DNA of 23,492 nucleotides. Source: Clostridiales bacterium. Lineage in GTDB: Bacteria; Bacillota; Clostridia; Christensenellales; Aristaeellaceae. Both the position numbers and the translations under genes were made by a program. Within the stretch, counting starts at the first letter, position 1, and the number at the start of each line of letters is the position of its first letter. The DNA lies in assembly GCA_004557905.1 (NCBI GenBank), contig SFFH01000031.1, forward strand, positions 1-23,492, given 5' to 3'. Shown here piece after piece: positions 15,736-22,442 of the stretch. Under the pieces are notes generated by a model. The model searched no databases. It had not been told where the DNA came from and saw only the letters and a program-made list of their open reading frames with translations.

Positions 15736-15795
15736 AATTTCATCTCCTAAGAAGGTTCGCTGTGCGCAATAAAGGCGCATGCTCACGCAGGATAT

Positions 15796-15824
15796 AGTAT
15801 ACCACGGCAGGGCCGGAAGAGCAA
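15796..15824 (-). promoter_or_regulatory. Promoter for butyrate kinase
   Basis: Minus strand -35 TTGCTC (15819-15824), 17-nt spacer, -10 TATACT (15796-15801), with a TGG extension in front of the -10. Confidence 0.65.
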
Positions 15825-15858
15825 ACGGAAAGGACGACAAATGGCATTGTTGCAAAAG

Positions 15859-15884
15859 AAAAACCAGCGATCCTCAATCGCTGG
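15859..15884 (-). terminator. Terminator of the tRNA-Gly gene
   Basis: Minus strand hairpin CCAGCGAT / ATCGCTGG (15877-15884 with 15864-15871), 5-nt loop, followed by TTTTTC. It is six bases past the tRNA CCA end. Confidence 0.88.
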
Positions 15885-15889
15885 CTTAT

Positions 15890-15964
15890 TGGAGCGGTAG
15901 ACGAGATTCGGACTCGCGACATCCACCTTGGCAAGGTGGCACTCTACCACTGAGCTACTACCGC
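15890..15964 (-). tRNA. tRNA-Gly (anticodon GCC)
   Basis: 75 nt including an encoded CCA. The acceptor stem GCGGTAG pairs with CTACCGC. D arm GCTCAGTGGTAGAGT; anticodon arm CCACC-TTGCCAA-GGTGG with anticodon GCC; T arm with the TCCGAATC loop; discriminator T then CCA. A consensus promoter lies upstream and a terminator downstream, so it is a single-gene unit. Confidence 0.97.
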
Positions 15965-15984
15965 ATCGCTCATCAACGAAATAT

Positions 15985-16013
15985 ATTATACCTCGTTCAC
16001 ACACGTCTGTCAA
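15985..16013 (-). promoter_or_regulatory. Consensus sigma-A promoter of tRNA-Gly
   Basis: Minus strand TTGACA (16008-16013), 17-nt spacer, TATAAT (15985-15990). A perfect consensus match, as expected for a stable RNA gene. Confidence 0.92.
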
Positions 16014-16058
16014 CCCTTTTTGACAGAAAATCACATCAAGCGCTTCTGAAGTGATCAA

Positions 16059-16080
16059 GGGAGAGGCCTTCGCCTCTCCC
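16059..16080 (-). terminator. Hairpin after recR, weak T-tract
   Basis: Perfect 9-bp stem GGGAGAGGC with GCCTCTCCC and a 4-nt loop, 5 nt beyond the recR stop. It is followed by TTGATCAC rather than a T-run, so termination may be incomplete. Confidence 0.55.
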
Positions 16081-16085
16081 CTGCT

Positions 16086-16685
16086 TTACATTTCCCTGCG
16101 GCCCTCGATTGCCTTGGCAAGCGTCACCTCGTCGGTATACTCGAGGTCGCCGCCCACCGGCAGGCCGTGCGCGATGCGCGTCACCAGAATGCCCATGGGC
16201 TTGAGCAGGCGCGCGATGTAGCTGGCCGTCGCCTCGCCCTCGATGTCCGGGTTGGTCGCCAGGATAACCTCCTTGATCTCCTCGCTGCCCACGCGCGCAA
16301 GCAGCTCCCTGATGCGAATGTCCTCCGGGCCGATGCCCTCCATCGGGGAAATCGTGCCGTGGAGCACATGATAGGTGCCCTTGAAATCGCGCATGCGCTC
16401 CATCGCGGCCACGTCGCGCGGATCGCGCACGACACAGAGCACGCCGTTGTGGCGGCTTTCGTCTGCGCAAATCGGGCAGGGATCCTCCACCGTGTAATTG
16501 CCGCAGCAGGAGCAGTACTTGACCGCCTTGCGGCCCTGCCAGATCGCGCTGGCCAGCTCGTGCACCTGATCCTCCGGCAGCGAGACGATGTGGTACGCCA
16601 GCCGCAGCGCGGATTTTGCGCCGATGCCCGGCAGCCGGGAAAGCTGCTGCGCCATTTTGGCGATGGGTTCAATCTGTCCAGCCAT
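16086..16685 (-). CDS. recR: Recombination mediator protein RecR
   Basis: 199 residues, full family length. Order: N-terminal helix-hairpin-helix (LSRLPGIGAKSALRLAYHI), C4 zinc finger (Cys58, Cys61, Cys70, Cys73; YCSCCGNY...CPIC), Toprim domain (LCVVRDPRDVAAMER; VILATNPDIEGEATASYIAR), and C-terminal Walker-B-like segment (RIAHGLPVGGDLEYTDE). RecR works with RecO to load RecA at gaps. The start ATG is 2 nt after the ybaB stop, a classical ybaB-recR pair; dnaX, often the third partner, is not upstream here. Confidence 0.97.
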   Translation of the reverse strand: MAGQIEPIAKMAQQLSRLPGIGAKSALRLAYHIVSLPEDQVHELASAIWQGRKAVKYCSCCGNYTVEDPCPICADESRHNGVLCVVRDPRDVAAMERMRDFKGTYHVLHGTISPMEGIGPEDIRIRELLARVGSEEIKEVILATNPDIEGEATASYIARLLKPMGILVTRIAHGLPVGGDLEYTDEVTLAKAIEGRREM

Positions 16686-16687
16686 GA

Positions 16688-17023
16688 TTAAAACATGCCG
16701 CCCATGCCGCCGCCGAGCTTGTTCATCTCAGCCTCGCGGATCTCTTCGCCCTTCTTGAGCGCGTCGTTGACCGCCGCCAGAATCATGTCCTGGAGCATCT
16801 CGACATCGTCCGGATCGACCGCATCAGGCTGGATGGTCAGAGAGAGCAGCTGGCGCTTGCCGCTGACCTTGCAGGCGACAGCGCCGCCGCCTGCCGTGCC
16901 TTCATATTCGCGCGCATCAAGCTCCTGCTGCATCTGCATCATCTGCTGCTGCATCTTCTGCGCCTGACGCATGAGCTGCTGCATATTGCCGCCCGGGATG
17001 CCGGGGAAACCGCCTCTAGCCAT
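16688..17023 (-). CDS. ybaB: YbaB/EbfC family nucleoid-associated protein
   Basis: 111 residues. A Gly/Met-rich start (GGFPGIPGGNMQQLMRQAQKM) leads into a coiled helix with MQQQMMQMQQELDARE, followed by the conserved GGGAVACKVSGKRQLLSLTI and VDPDDVEMLQDMILAAVNDA segments. The protein forms a tweezer-like dimer that binds DNA. The ATG at 17021-17023 has AGGAGG upstream; codons further upstream belong to the leader. First gene of the ybaB-recR operon. Confidence 0.95.
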   Translation of the reverse strand: MARGGFPGIPGGNMQQLMRQAQKMQQQMMQMQQELDAREYEGTAGGGAVACKVSGKRQLLSLTIQPDAVDPDDVEMLQDMILAAVNDALKKGEEIREAEMNKLGGGMGGMF

Positions 17024-17060
17024 GGTAAATTCCTCCTGAAAATCAAAATCGTCATGATCG

Positions 17061-17089
17061 ATTATACACCATCCGGGCAAAATTGAAAA
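17061..17089 (-). promoter_or_regulatory. Promoter for ybaB-recR
   Basis: Minus strand -35 TTTTCA (17084-17089), 17-nt spacer, -10 TATAAT (17061-17066). Confidence 0.6.
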
Positions 17090-17109
17090 GACGGAAATCA
17101 TCTTCCCGC

Positions 17110-17135
17110 AAAAAAGCGGCGGGCCGTACCCGCTT
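17110..17135 (-). terminator. Possible minus-strand terminator between SASP genes and ybaB
   Basis: Minus strand hairpin AAGCGG...CCGCTT (17130-17135 with 17114-17119, with inner GC-rich pairing) running into TTTTTT. No minus-strand gene is seen just upstream, so it may stop antisense transcription coming through the spore gene region. The rest of 17136-17253 shows nothing I can assign. Confidence 0.4.
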
Positions 17136-17253
17136 CGACTTCCGAACAGTTTTGCAAAGCCAAGTCATTCGGTGCAGTTGTACGGTTTTTTCGCAATTTC
17201 CTCATCAAGCAAAACGGCAAAGTCAGCGCGTGGAAAGCGTGACGAAAACTGTC

Positions 17254-17283
17254 AGGATATGCGGTGCAGGCACGGCCACACTA
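17254..17283 (+). promoter_or_regulatory. Candidate sigma-G (forespore) promoter for SASP genes
   Basis: AGGATA (17254-17259), 17-nt spacer, CACACTA (17277-17283), about 30 nt before the first SASP start. This is close to the sigma-G consensus (TGAATA / CATACTA), one or two bases off in each box. Forespore control is the rule for this gene family. Confidence 0.4.
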
Positions 17284-17312
17284 GTCGTGAACCGATTGGA
17301 GGTGAAAAAGAC

Positions 17313-17528
17313 ATGGCGAACAACGGCAACAGCAATCAGATCAACGTGCCGCAGGCCAAGAACGCGCTTGACAACATGAAGTATGAAATCGCGCGCGAGC
17401 TGGGCGTCAACCTCAAGCAGGGCTATAACGGCGACCTGACCTCCCGCGAAGCGGGCTACGTCGGCGGCTATATGGTCAAGCGCCTGGTGGAGCAGGCCGA
17501 GCAGCAGATGGCGGGCCAGGGCTTCTGA
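17313..17528 (+). CDS. Alpha/beta-type small acid-soluble spore protein (first copy)
   Basis: 71 residues, the standard size. Conserved segments: VPQAKNALDNMKYEIARELGV contains the germination-protease (GPR) recognition region, and NLKQGYNGDLTSREAGYVGG then YMVKRLVEQAE is the DNA-binding family core. These proteins coat and protect forespore DNA and are degraded to amino acids at germination. Start ATG 17313 follows GGAGGTG by 8-10 nt. It is first of a tandem pair, separated by 50 nt from the second copy. Confidence 0.97.
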   Translation: MANNGNSNQINVPQAKNALDNMKYEIARELGVNLKQGYNGDLTSREAGYVGGYMVKRLVEQAEQQMAGQGF

Positions 17529-17578
17529 TTTCCGTCGGCCCATCGCGGACTGTGAAACGAGAAAGGGGACTTCTTCCT

Positions 17579-17884
17579 ATGTATCAGAACCAGAATCAGG
17601 GCATGAACGCTCAGAATCAGAACATGGGCGCGCAGCAGCAGAACATGGGCACGCAGCAGAACGCTCAAAACGCGTCCGGCTCCAGCCGCAGCAACCGAAC
17701 CGTCGTGCCGCAGGCCAAGGGCGCGCTCAACCAGATGAAGTATGAGATCGCCTCCGAGCTGGGCATCAACCTCAAGCAGGGCTACAACGGTGATCTGCCG
17801 TCCCGTCAGGCCGGCTACATCGGCGGCTACATGACCAAGCGCCTGGTCGAGCAGGCCGAGCGCGCGATGAGCAATCAGGGCTGA
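17579..17884 (+). CDS. Alpha/beta-type SASP with Gln/Asn-rich N-terminal extension (second copy)
   Basis: 101 residues. Residues ~40-101 are a typical SASP (VPQAKGALNQMKYEIASELG with the GPR site KYEIASE, then NLKQGYNGDLPSRQAGYIGG and YMTKRLVEQAERAM). The first ~37 residues are an extra low-complexity tract of Gln, Asn, Met and Gly, with near-repeats QNMGAQQ and QNMGTQQ, absent from most family members and from the neighbouring copy. The tract is probably disordered; its effect on DNA binding is unknown. Start ATG 17579 has GAAAGGGG upstream. A good terminator follows. Confidence 0.95.
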   Translation: MYQNQNQGMNAQNQNMGAQQQNMGTQQNAQNASGSSRSNRTVVPQAKGALNQMKYEIASELGINLKQGYNGDLPSRQAGYIGGYMTKRLVEQAERAMSNQG

Positions 17885-17906
17885 TCCCGTCCGGAGGGCG
17901 AGCAAG

Positions 17907-17934
17907 ACCGTGGAGGGCATCCTCCGCGGTTTTG
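17907..17934 (+). terminator. Terminator of the SASP gene pair
   Basis: 10-bp stem ACCGTGGAGG / CCTCCGCGGT with one G-T pair and loop GCAT, then TTTTGCGTT. 23 nt beyond the second SASP stop. Confidence 0.85.
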
Positions 17935-18024
17935 CGTTATGGGCAGGCATGCTTTCTGCAATTTAGTATCGCTTAAGCCGATTCACACAAGTTGTTTCGG
18001 AGAATGACGAAGCAGTTCATTGCC

Positions 18025-18131
18025 TCATTTGATTTGAGAGGAGTCCGTAATATGCGTCATGCCGAGCTTCTGCATCGCGTAATTCACAGCAACGTCAATC
18101 GGCTCCTGATTATCGGCATATTCGATCCGCG
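18025..18131 (-). pseudogene. Unrecognised gene tail, minus strand
   Basis: An open minus-strand frame of about 35 codons ends at TGA (18025-18027) and reads RIEYADNQEPIDVAVNYAMQ then KLGMTHITDSSQIK. It has no start of its own and stops matching anything sensible where the intron maturase remnant begins at about 18132. It looks like the 3' end of a larger gene cut by that junction. I do not recognise the family. The rest of 17935-18024 has no assignable feature. Confidence 0.35.
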
Positions 18132-18619
18132 TACAGCAAGGGAAAGGAAGGGCTGTTTATTCAAGTCCATCCCAAAGCGCTGCTGAAGGCGAAGAACAGG
18201 CTGTGCGCATTGACCAAACGGAATCGCGGAGTGAATGTCCGGCAGGTCATGAAAGAAATCAAGCTTTACATGACAGGATGGCTGAACTATTACGCGATAG
18301 CTTCTATGAAGCAGAGAATGGCACAATGGGATGAATGGATGCGGCACCGAATCCGCGCATACATCCGGAAGCAATGGAAGAAACCGAAAACCAAATTGAA
18401 GAATCTCATCAAGCTGGGTGTGCCGGAATACTTCGCACGGATGGCGGCCAACAGCCGAAGGGGTTATTGGTTTACGGTAGAAACAGGAGCGGTAAAAGAG
18501 CCGTAACAAACGAAAGACTCACACGCGCGGGACTCTTTGAACTCTCCCCGGCGTATGAGTCTGTTCGGTCTGCTCGTATTGGACGCACCGTGTACCGAAC
18601 GGTACGCACGGTGCAGTGA
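18132..18619 (+). pseudogene. ltrA: Group II intron reverse transcriptase/maturase, C-terminal remnant, frameshifted
   Basis: The frame from 18132 reads YSKGKEGLFIQVHPKALLKA, GVNVRQVMKEIKLYMTGWLN, YYAIASMKQRMAQWDEWMRH, RIRAYIRKQWKKPKTKLKNL, then LGVPEYFARMAANSRRGYW. This is the maturase domain X (GIIM) of group II intron proteins, which helps splicing. The frame stops at TAA 18504-18506 after VKEP, but a second frame continues as TNERLTRAGLFELSPAYESV to 18619. That matches the expected family ending and indicates loss of one base near 18503. Everything upstream of domain X, including the reverse transcriptase active site, is missing, so the protein cannot work alone. Confidence 0.85.
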
Positions 18620-18652
18620 GAGGACGGGAGCTAATCACTCTCTCCTACTCGA
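18585..18652 (+). ncRNA. Group II intron domains V and VI
   Basis: Domain V at 18585-18614: outer stem GCACCGT / ACGGTGC, a 2-nt bulge on the 3' side, inner stem GTACC / GGTAC and a GAAC tetraloop, 30 nt in all. Domain VI follows to 18652, a hairpin over GGACGGGAG ... CTCTCTCC with an internal AAT that can hold the bulged branch-point A, ending CTACTCGA(T). This fits known 3' ends of bacterial introns. Confidence 0.75.
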
Positions 18653-20422
18653 TTATTCATCCATGCTCATCATGCATTGATTGACCCATTCAATGAACTG
18701 ATGCGTGGAATCTCCTGTGCGTTCCGCCTCGGTATGCGCCATCCCCCAAACCGTCTCAAAGTCGGTTTCTTTTCCTTCCATGGCCAGCGCCAGAGCGAGA
18801 TTGATCTCCGTACACAGCGCGGTATCTCCCTGATTGATGCCGGAACGAATCCGCCAGAACTGCGCAACCTCCGAGCTGCGATACCCTTCGTAATACGGCA
18901 TCAGGAAATACATGGGGTTGTACATATTCAGCCGGACATCCACCGTGTTGCCCAGGCTGTCCGTCCGGGCAAGGTCTGCCGCAAATTCCGCTTCATATGC
19001 CGTACCGGCGACCAATTCGGCGAGAATCGCATCAAAGTGAGCGCCCTGACCATCTTGATAGCCGAAAAGTACGTTTTCGCCCTGCGTTCGATTCAGATTG
19101 TCAAACGCAGCGATACCCTTGGAGGCAACCTTGAGCGCCGTGGTAAAGTCGCTCACCGACGTGATGCGGACTGTATTGGAGGCAGAATCGTAGGTCACCC
19201 ATTCCCCTGCGCTGTTCAGCGCGTCGATATAGTCCTGTACCGTGTTATAGGTTCCGCTCAATGTGACCGCAGCCGTATTCGCCGTCGTTCGGTTGATCTG
19301 ATCGAGCGCTTCATAGGGCGCTGCGCCGGTTTCACCAAACGGGTTCCCCTGCGGGTTTCGCTCACCTGCCGCGAATTCTCCATTCTCCGGCATCACGCGG
19401 CCTGTGCGGTTTCCTCCCGCACCGCCTGCGCCTCCTGCGCCAGAGGCAACCGTATACGGAAAGGCATTGTCCGTCAGGAAGTGATTCAGAGATTCCTCAA
19501 TCGTGCGCAGAATATAGTCATAGTAGGTTCCGCTCTGGCAGATGCCATTTTCACTGGCCGTCAGCGTCAGTGCAACGCCGTTTTCATCCGTCAGCCCCAG
19601 CAAATTGATGTACTGCGCAAATGCGGCAGCCATTCCATCGGAAAGCGCCTGCTTCTCCTGCGTCAGCTCCGTGCGGGTGTTGCCCATGTTCCATTCATAC
19701 GCTTCGTCCGCCACGTCCAGATTCGTGATCGGGCACCAGCACATGCTGCCCATCACCGCGTCGCTGACGCCTTCCACCGCGCCGATTTCCTCCAGATAAG
19801 GCGTATACAGGGGGCTGTTGCCCGTCGCGCCAATCAGCGTGGACTGCGCGCCGCCGCCGCTCATGCCCAGAGAAAAGATGCAGTCCATGTTTCCCGGCAG
19901 GCGGTCCGCATTGTAACGGGTATAACGGATGGCGGCCTTGAAGTCCGTCACACCTGCAGGTGCACCCGCGTCACGGCCTCTCGTTCCGGCAAACAGGACG
20001 ATGAGACCCGCCGACGTATAGTCCTCAATCGAGCCATAGCCCATTCTGCTGGAAAAGTCCGTCGGTGCCTGCATGGCTGCATAGCCCGGCGTATTCACAG
20101 GGATCACCAGCGGCGCAGTCAATGCAGTATAGCCCGCCGCCACGCCGGACGGATTGACTTCGCAGGTATACGTTCCGTTGTCATTCTTCGTCCCCGTGAA
20201 ATACGCGCCCGGCACAAAGAAGCCCATCGTCTCATACGCCGCGTCCGCCGGATTCGATGCATACGGAATCCCGACCTGCCAGTAGACATCGTGTTCTTCC
20301 TCGTACTGCCATGCGGTCATATCAATCTTCTCAAGCGCAGAATCAGAAGATTCCTCACCGGCAGCAAGCGCGACGCCGCACATCATCATCACGGCAACGC
20401 AGAGAATCAACCATTTCTTCAT
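18653..20422 (-). CDS. Secreted tannase/feruloyl-esterase-like alpha/beta hydrolase
   Basis: 589 residues. Signal peptide MKKWLILCVAVMMMCGVALA with cleavage expected after residue 20, so the protein is exported. Serine-hydrolase elbow GMSGGG with Ser188; Asp533 (QGDTA) and His563 (MAHTEAERTG) are the likely triad partners, in the spacing known from bacterial (subtype B) tannases. AGTRGR and VTDFKAAIRYTRYN are also family-like. Expected substrates are gallate or other phenolic esters of plant material. A Gly-rich, probably disordered insert lies at 327-367. ATG 20422 has AAAGGAG 8 nt upstream; GTG/ATG codons at 20431 and 20428 are too close to that site. Last gene of the VTC-DUF4956-beta-helix operon; its stop codon touches the intron end. 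Confidence 0.8.
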   Translation of the reverse strand: MKKWLILCVAVMMMCGVALAAGEESSDSALEKIDMTAWQYEEEHDVYWQVGIPYASNPADAAYETMGFFVPGAYFTGTKNDNGTYTCEVNPSGVAAGYTALTAPLVIPVNTPGYAAMQAPTDFSSRMGYGSIEDYTSAGLIVLFAGTRGRDAGAPAGVTDFKAAIRYTRYNADRLPGNMDCIFSLGMSGGGAQSTLIGATGNSPLYTPYLEEIGAVEGVSDAVMGSMCWCPITNLDVADEAYEWNMGNTRTELTQEKQALSDGMAAAFAQYINLLGLTDENGVALTLTASENGICQSGTYYDYILRTIEESLNHFLTDNAFPYTVASGAGGAGGAGGNRTGRVMPENGEFAAGERNPQGNPFGETGAAPYEALDQINRTTANTAAVTLSGTYNTVQDYIDALNSAGEWVTYDSASNTVRITSVSDFTTALKVASKGIAAFDNLNRTQGENVLFGYQDGQGAHFDAILAELVAGTAYEAEFAADLARTDSLGNTVDVRLNMYNPMYFLMPYYEGYRSSEVAQFWRIRSGINQGDTALCTEINLALALAMEGKETDFETVWGMAHTEAERTGDSTHQFIEWVNQCMMSMDE

Positions 20423-20459
20423 GATCATCACTCCTTTGTCTGTTCAAGGATTCGTCTTC

Positions 20460-21189
20460 TTACTTCTTTCTCCCGGAAGACTTCGCACCGCTCATTGCGC
20501 CGCGCCCTCTGCCCATGCTGCTTCCGGACTCGGAGCCGTCATTGGTGGTGATGCTTCCGCCGTTGTGGGTGAATGCTCCGTTTGTATCAATGGCCGTATT
20601 GCCGTTTCCGTTGCAGGTGAGCTTGAGCGTGCCGCCGTTGACCGTCAGGCTGCCATTGGAGTCGATGCTGTCGCCGTCAGAGACGATGGTGATCATTCCG
20701 CCGTTGATGAGGATAAAGCAGCTTCCATCCGAAGCAAACTGATCCTGTTTACCGAAGCCGAAGCCCGTTCCGGAACCGTCGTTTCCGCCTGCTGTGTTGA
20801 TGCCATCATCGGAAGCGATGATGTCCAGCGTACCGCCGCCGATCGTGACGGACTGGCCCTCCACGCCCTCATAGCAGGTGGGAATGGAGAAGTTTCCTGC
20901 CTGAATGACCACGGCGGCATCGGCGTGAATGGCGTCATCGCCGGTACAGATGACCCACTCGCCGCCGGTGATGGTCACGTTCCCGCCGGCATGCACGGCG
21001 TCATCCGCGGTATCCAGCGCAAACGTCCCGCCGTTGACCGTCAGCGCGCCGCCCGCCTTGATGCCCTTGCAGCTTTCCGTGTCCGATGCAGCGCTCGCCT
21101 GGGTGGAGGATTTGCGGGGAACGGAAGAACCCCGGTTGCCGCTCGCAAGCCGCCCGGTGCTTACCAGCAAGGCAGTTGTTTCGCCTGCC
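20460..21189 (-). pseudogene. Cthe_2159-type beta-helix carbohydrate-binding protein, N-terminus missing
   Basis: About 236 codons of a parallel beta-helix: repeated Asp-rich turns GGTFALDTADDAVHAGG, GEWVICTGDDAIHAD, GGTLDIIASDDGINTAGG, SDGDSIDSNGSLTVNGG. This is the Cthe_2159 domain (PF14262), which binds cellulose/pectin-like acidic polysaccharide with Ca2+ through the Asp turns. Full proteins have a signal peptide and more helical rungs before this part. Here no ATG or signal peptide exists; the first possible start is a TTG at 21170 without a ribosome site, and upstream sequence is the end of DUF4956 in another frame. A basic tail (GRGRGAMSGAKSSGRKK) ends it. It lies 37 nt before the hydrolase gene. 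Confidence 0.75.
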
Positions 21190-21547
21190 TTCTCCCAGAT
21201 ACAAAGCCGTGTAGAGCATGGCGACGCCGCCTAGAAGCAGCGAAAACAGCGCCGCATAGCCCAGATACCCCATGCGCCGACCGGAACCGAACCAGACCGA
21301 ACGCCCCGGACACCGCCACGCCGGCGCCCACATTGCCATTGACCATCATGATGACCACGCAGACAACGGCGGGCAGCAGAGCCAATGTGACGGCAAAGCT
21401 CCCGCTGCTCCTTGTGTGCCACATGGTCATGGCGCTCAGCATCAGGCCGATGAGCAGGGAAACACCCACGCACAGCAGGAAGTCCGCAGGCGCAATCACG
21501 GAGGTCAGCTGGGTGTCAAACACACCCCGAAAAAGCGAATCAAGCAT
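21190..21547 (-). pseudogene. DUF4956 membrane protein, internal deletion and frameshift
   Basis: Frame one from ATG 21547 gives LLCVGVSLLIGLMLSAMTMW, LALLPAVVCVVIMMVNGNVG and AGVAVSGAFGLVRFRSA, the DUF4956 core with three membrane spans. At about 21275 the family-expected continuation (a stretch of ~20 residues starting with PGT) is absent and the sequence resumes in another frame as MGYLGYAALFSLLLGGVAM then LYTALYLGE, the last membrane span, up to 21190. The cytosolic C-terminal domain is missing. The first frame would yield a 128-residue protein with an unrelated tail. The start overlaps the VTC stop by 8 nt. DUF4956 proteins are usual partners of VTC-like polyphosphate polymerases and CotH kinases. 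Confidence 0.75.
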
Positions 21548-22256
21548 ACATCCATTCTCCTTTTCTGTTGTTCATCACAATGTCCTGATAGGCGGCACCA
21601 TACTTGGAAAACGAAGTCTTGAAGATGCGCCGGCGTGAGAGCGCCTGCACCATCCACAGCGGCAGTGCGTCCGAGGTTTTCAGCTCCATCAGCACCAGAT
21701 CCGGCTGCAGAACCGGTCTCCCCCAGGCTTTGGAATCGAGCGTCAGCCGGGTCTGACGGTAGCGGATGTTCTCGTCAAATGTCACCCGAAAGTCGCCGCC
21801 GTTTCGCTCATAAAACGCCTCGCGCTCATAGGACAGAAACACCACAGGCTCAAGATTTCGGTAATAGTCCAGTGCATAGGCAATCTCCCGCCCGATCTGA
21901 CTGTCCGGCAGCTTCATCCGCCGGCTGAGGCAGGCCTCCGCCTGCGCCCCCGGCATCGCGATGCGCCGCTTGTACACGACGCCCCGGTACTTCTTTTTCA
22001 GCTCCACAAAGACCTCATCGCCCGCTGACGCAGGGCCATAGCTGCGGACCCGCAGCTTCTCCTTGTATACCGGCTTATCGAGACTCTCCCGGATTAACCG
22101 AAAGTCCGGCGTATCGTAATAGATGTTGCGAATGGAGCTGTGTCCATAGGCATCCATGGACATATAAGGCTCCATCGCCTCAAGCACCGCATCCCTCTGG
22201 CTGCGCGTCATCAGGTATTTGATTTCATATCGTTTGAACACCATCTGGTTGGCCAT
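21540..22256 (-). CDS. VTC-domain (polyphosphate polymerase-like) protein
   Basis: 238 residues, complete. It is a CYTH/VTC-type tunnel fold: KRYEIKYLMT at the start (conserved E.K), NIYYDTPDF, KLRVRSYG, EVFVELKKKYRGVVYKRRI (E.K.K and basic strand), YEREAFYE, RVTFDENI and LVLMELKT. The conserved Lys/Arg/Glu line the tunnel in yeast Vtc4, which makes polyphosphate from ATP. Bacterial stand-alone forms next to DUF4956 and CotH are thought to modify phosphate or polysaccharide at the surface, but this is not settled. ATG 22256 lies 9 nt after AAAGGAG; ATG 22262 is too close. Head of the minus-strand operon. Confidence 0.88.
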   Translation of the reverse strand: MANQMVFKRYEIKYLMTRSQRDAVLEAMEPYMSMDAYGHSSIRNIYYDTPDFRLIRESLDKPVYKEKLRVRSYGPASAGDEVFVELKKKYRGVVYKRRIAMPGAQAEACLSRRMKLPDSQIGREIAYALDYYRNLEPVVFLSYEREAFYERNGGDFRVTFDENIRYRQTRLTLDSKAWGRPVLQPDLVLMELKTSDALPLWMVQALSRRRIFKTSFSKYGAAYQDIVMNNRKGEWMYA

Positions 22257-22329
22257 ATCCATACGCTCCTTTCGTCTGATTGGCGAGGCCCATTGTAAAA
22301 CCCGAAACATAAATGAACTTAAAAGGAGC

Positions 22330-22359
22330 AAAAAAATTCCCGGATTGCTGACATCCGGG
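22330..22359 (-). terminator. Terminator-like hairpin in the leader of the VTC operon
   Basis: Minus strand CCCGGAT / ATCCGGG (22353-22359 with 22339-22345), 7-nt loop, then AATTTTTTT. It is a strong intrinsic terminator lying 75 nt upstream of the VTC start with no minus-strand gene behind it. It could be an attenuator in the operon leader or the remnant of a lost gene's terminator. Confidence 0.7.
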
Positions 22360-22402
22360 CAAAGAATATGGTATGCTTAAGCCACATTTAAAGGTTCTCC
22401 GG

Positions 22403-22408
22403 TATACT
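22403..22408 (+). promoter_or_regulatory. Candidate -10 for the response regulator gene
   Basis: TATACT on the plus strand, about 35 nt before the start, with no convincing -35 at normal spacing. Such promoters often need an activator, for example the regulator itself. Confidence 0.3.
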
Positions 22409-22442
22409 TGAGATAAAACCACTCCCCCACGGAGGTGCTCTC

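Larger units (their letters stand above)
18132..18652 (+). mobile_element. 3' end of a group II intron (5' part missing)
   Basis: A maturase C-terminus (18132-18506 and beyond) is followed by RNA domains V and VI, ending in the sequence CTCCTACTCGAT. The 5' end of the intron, domains I-IV and the reverse transcriptase catalytic part are absent. The 3' boundary falls at the stop codon of the convergent hydrolase gene. Lower GC than flanks. Intron class not determined. Confidence 0.8.

Noticed and set aside
14587..15750. Plus-strand open frame opposite butyrate kinase
   Set aside because: Shadow frame; starts inside the terminator hairpin and has no homology-like motifs.
17992..18186. Small plus-strand open frame of 64 codons before the intron remnant
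   Set aside because: Overlaps two better-supported fragments in other frames and has no ribosome site.
18677..20551. Plus-strand open frame of 624 codons opposite the tannase-like gene
   Set aside because: Composition is that of a shadow; the minus strand has a signal peptide and catalytic motifs.
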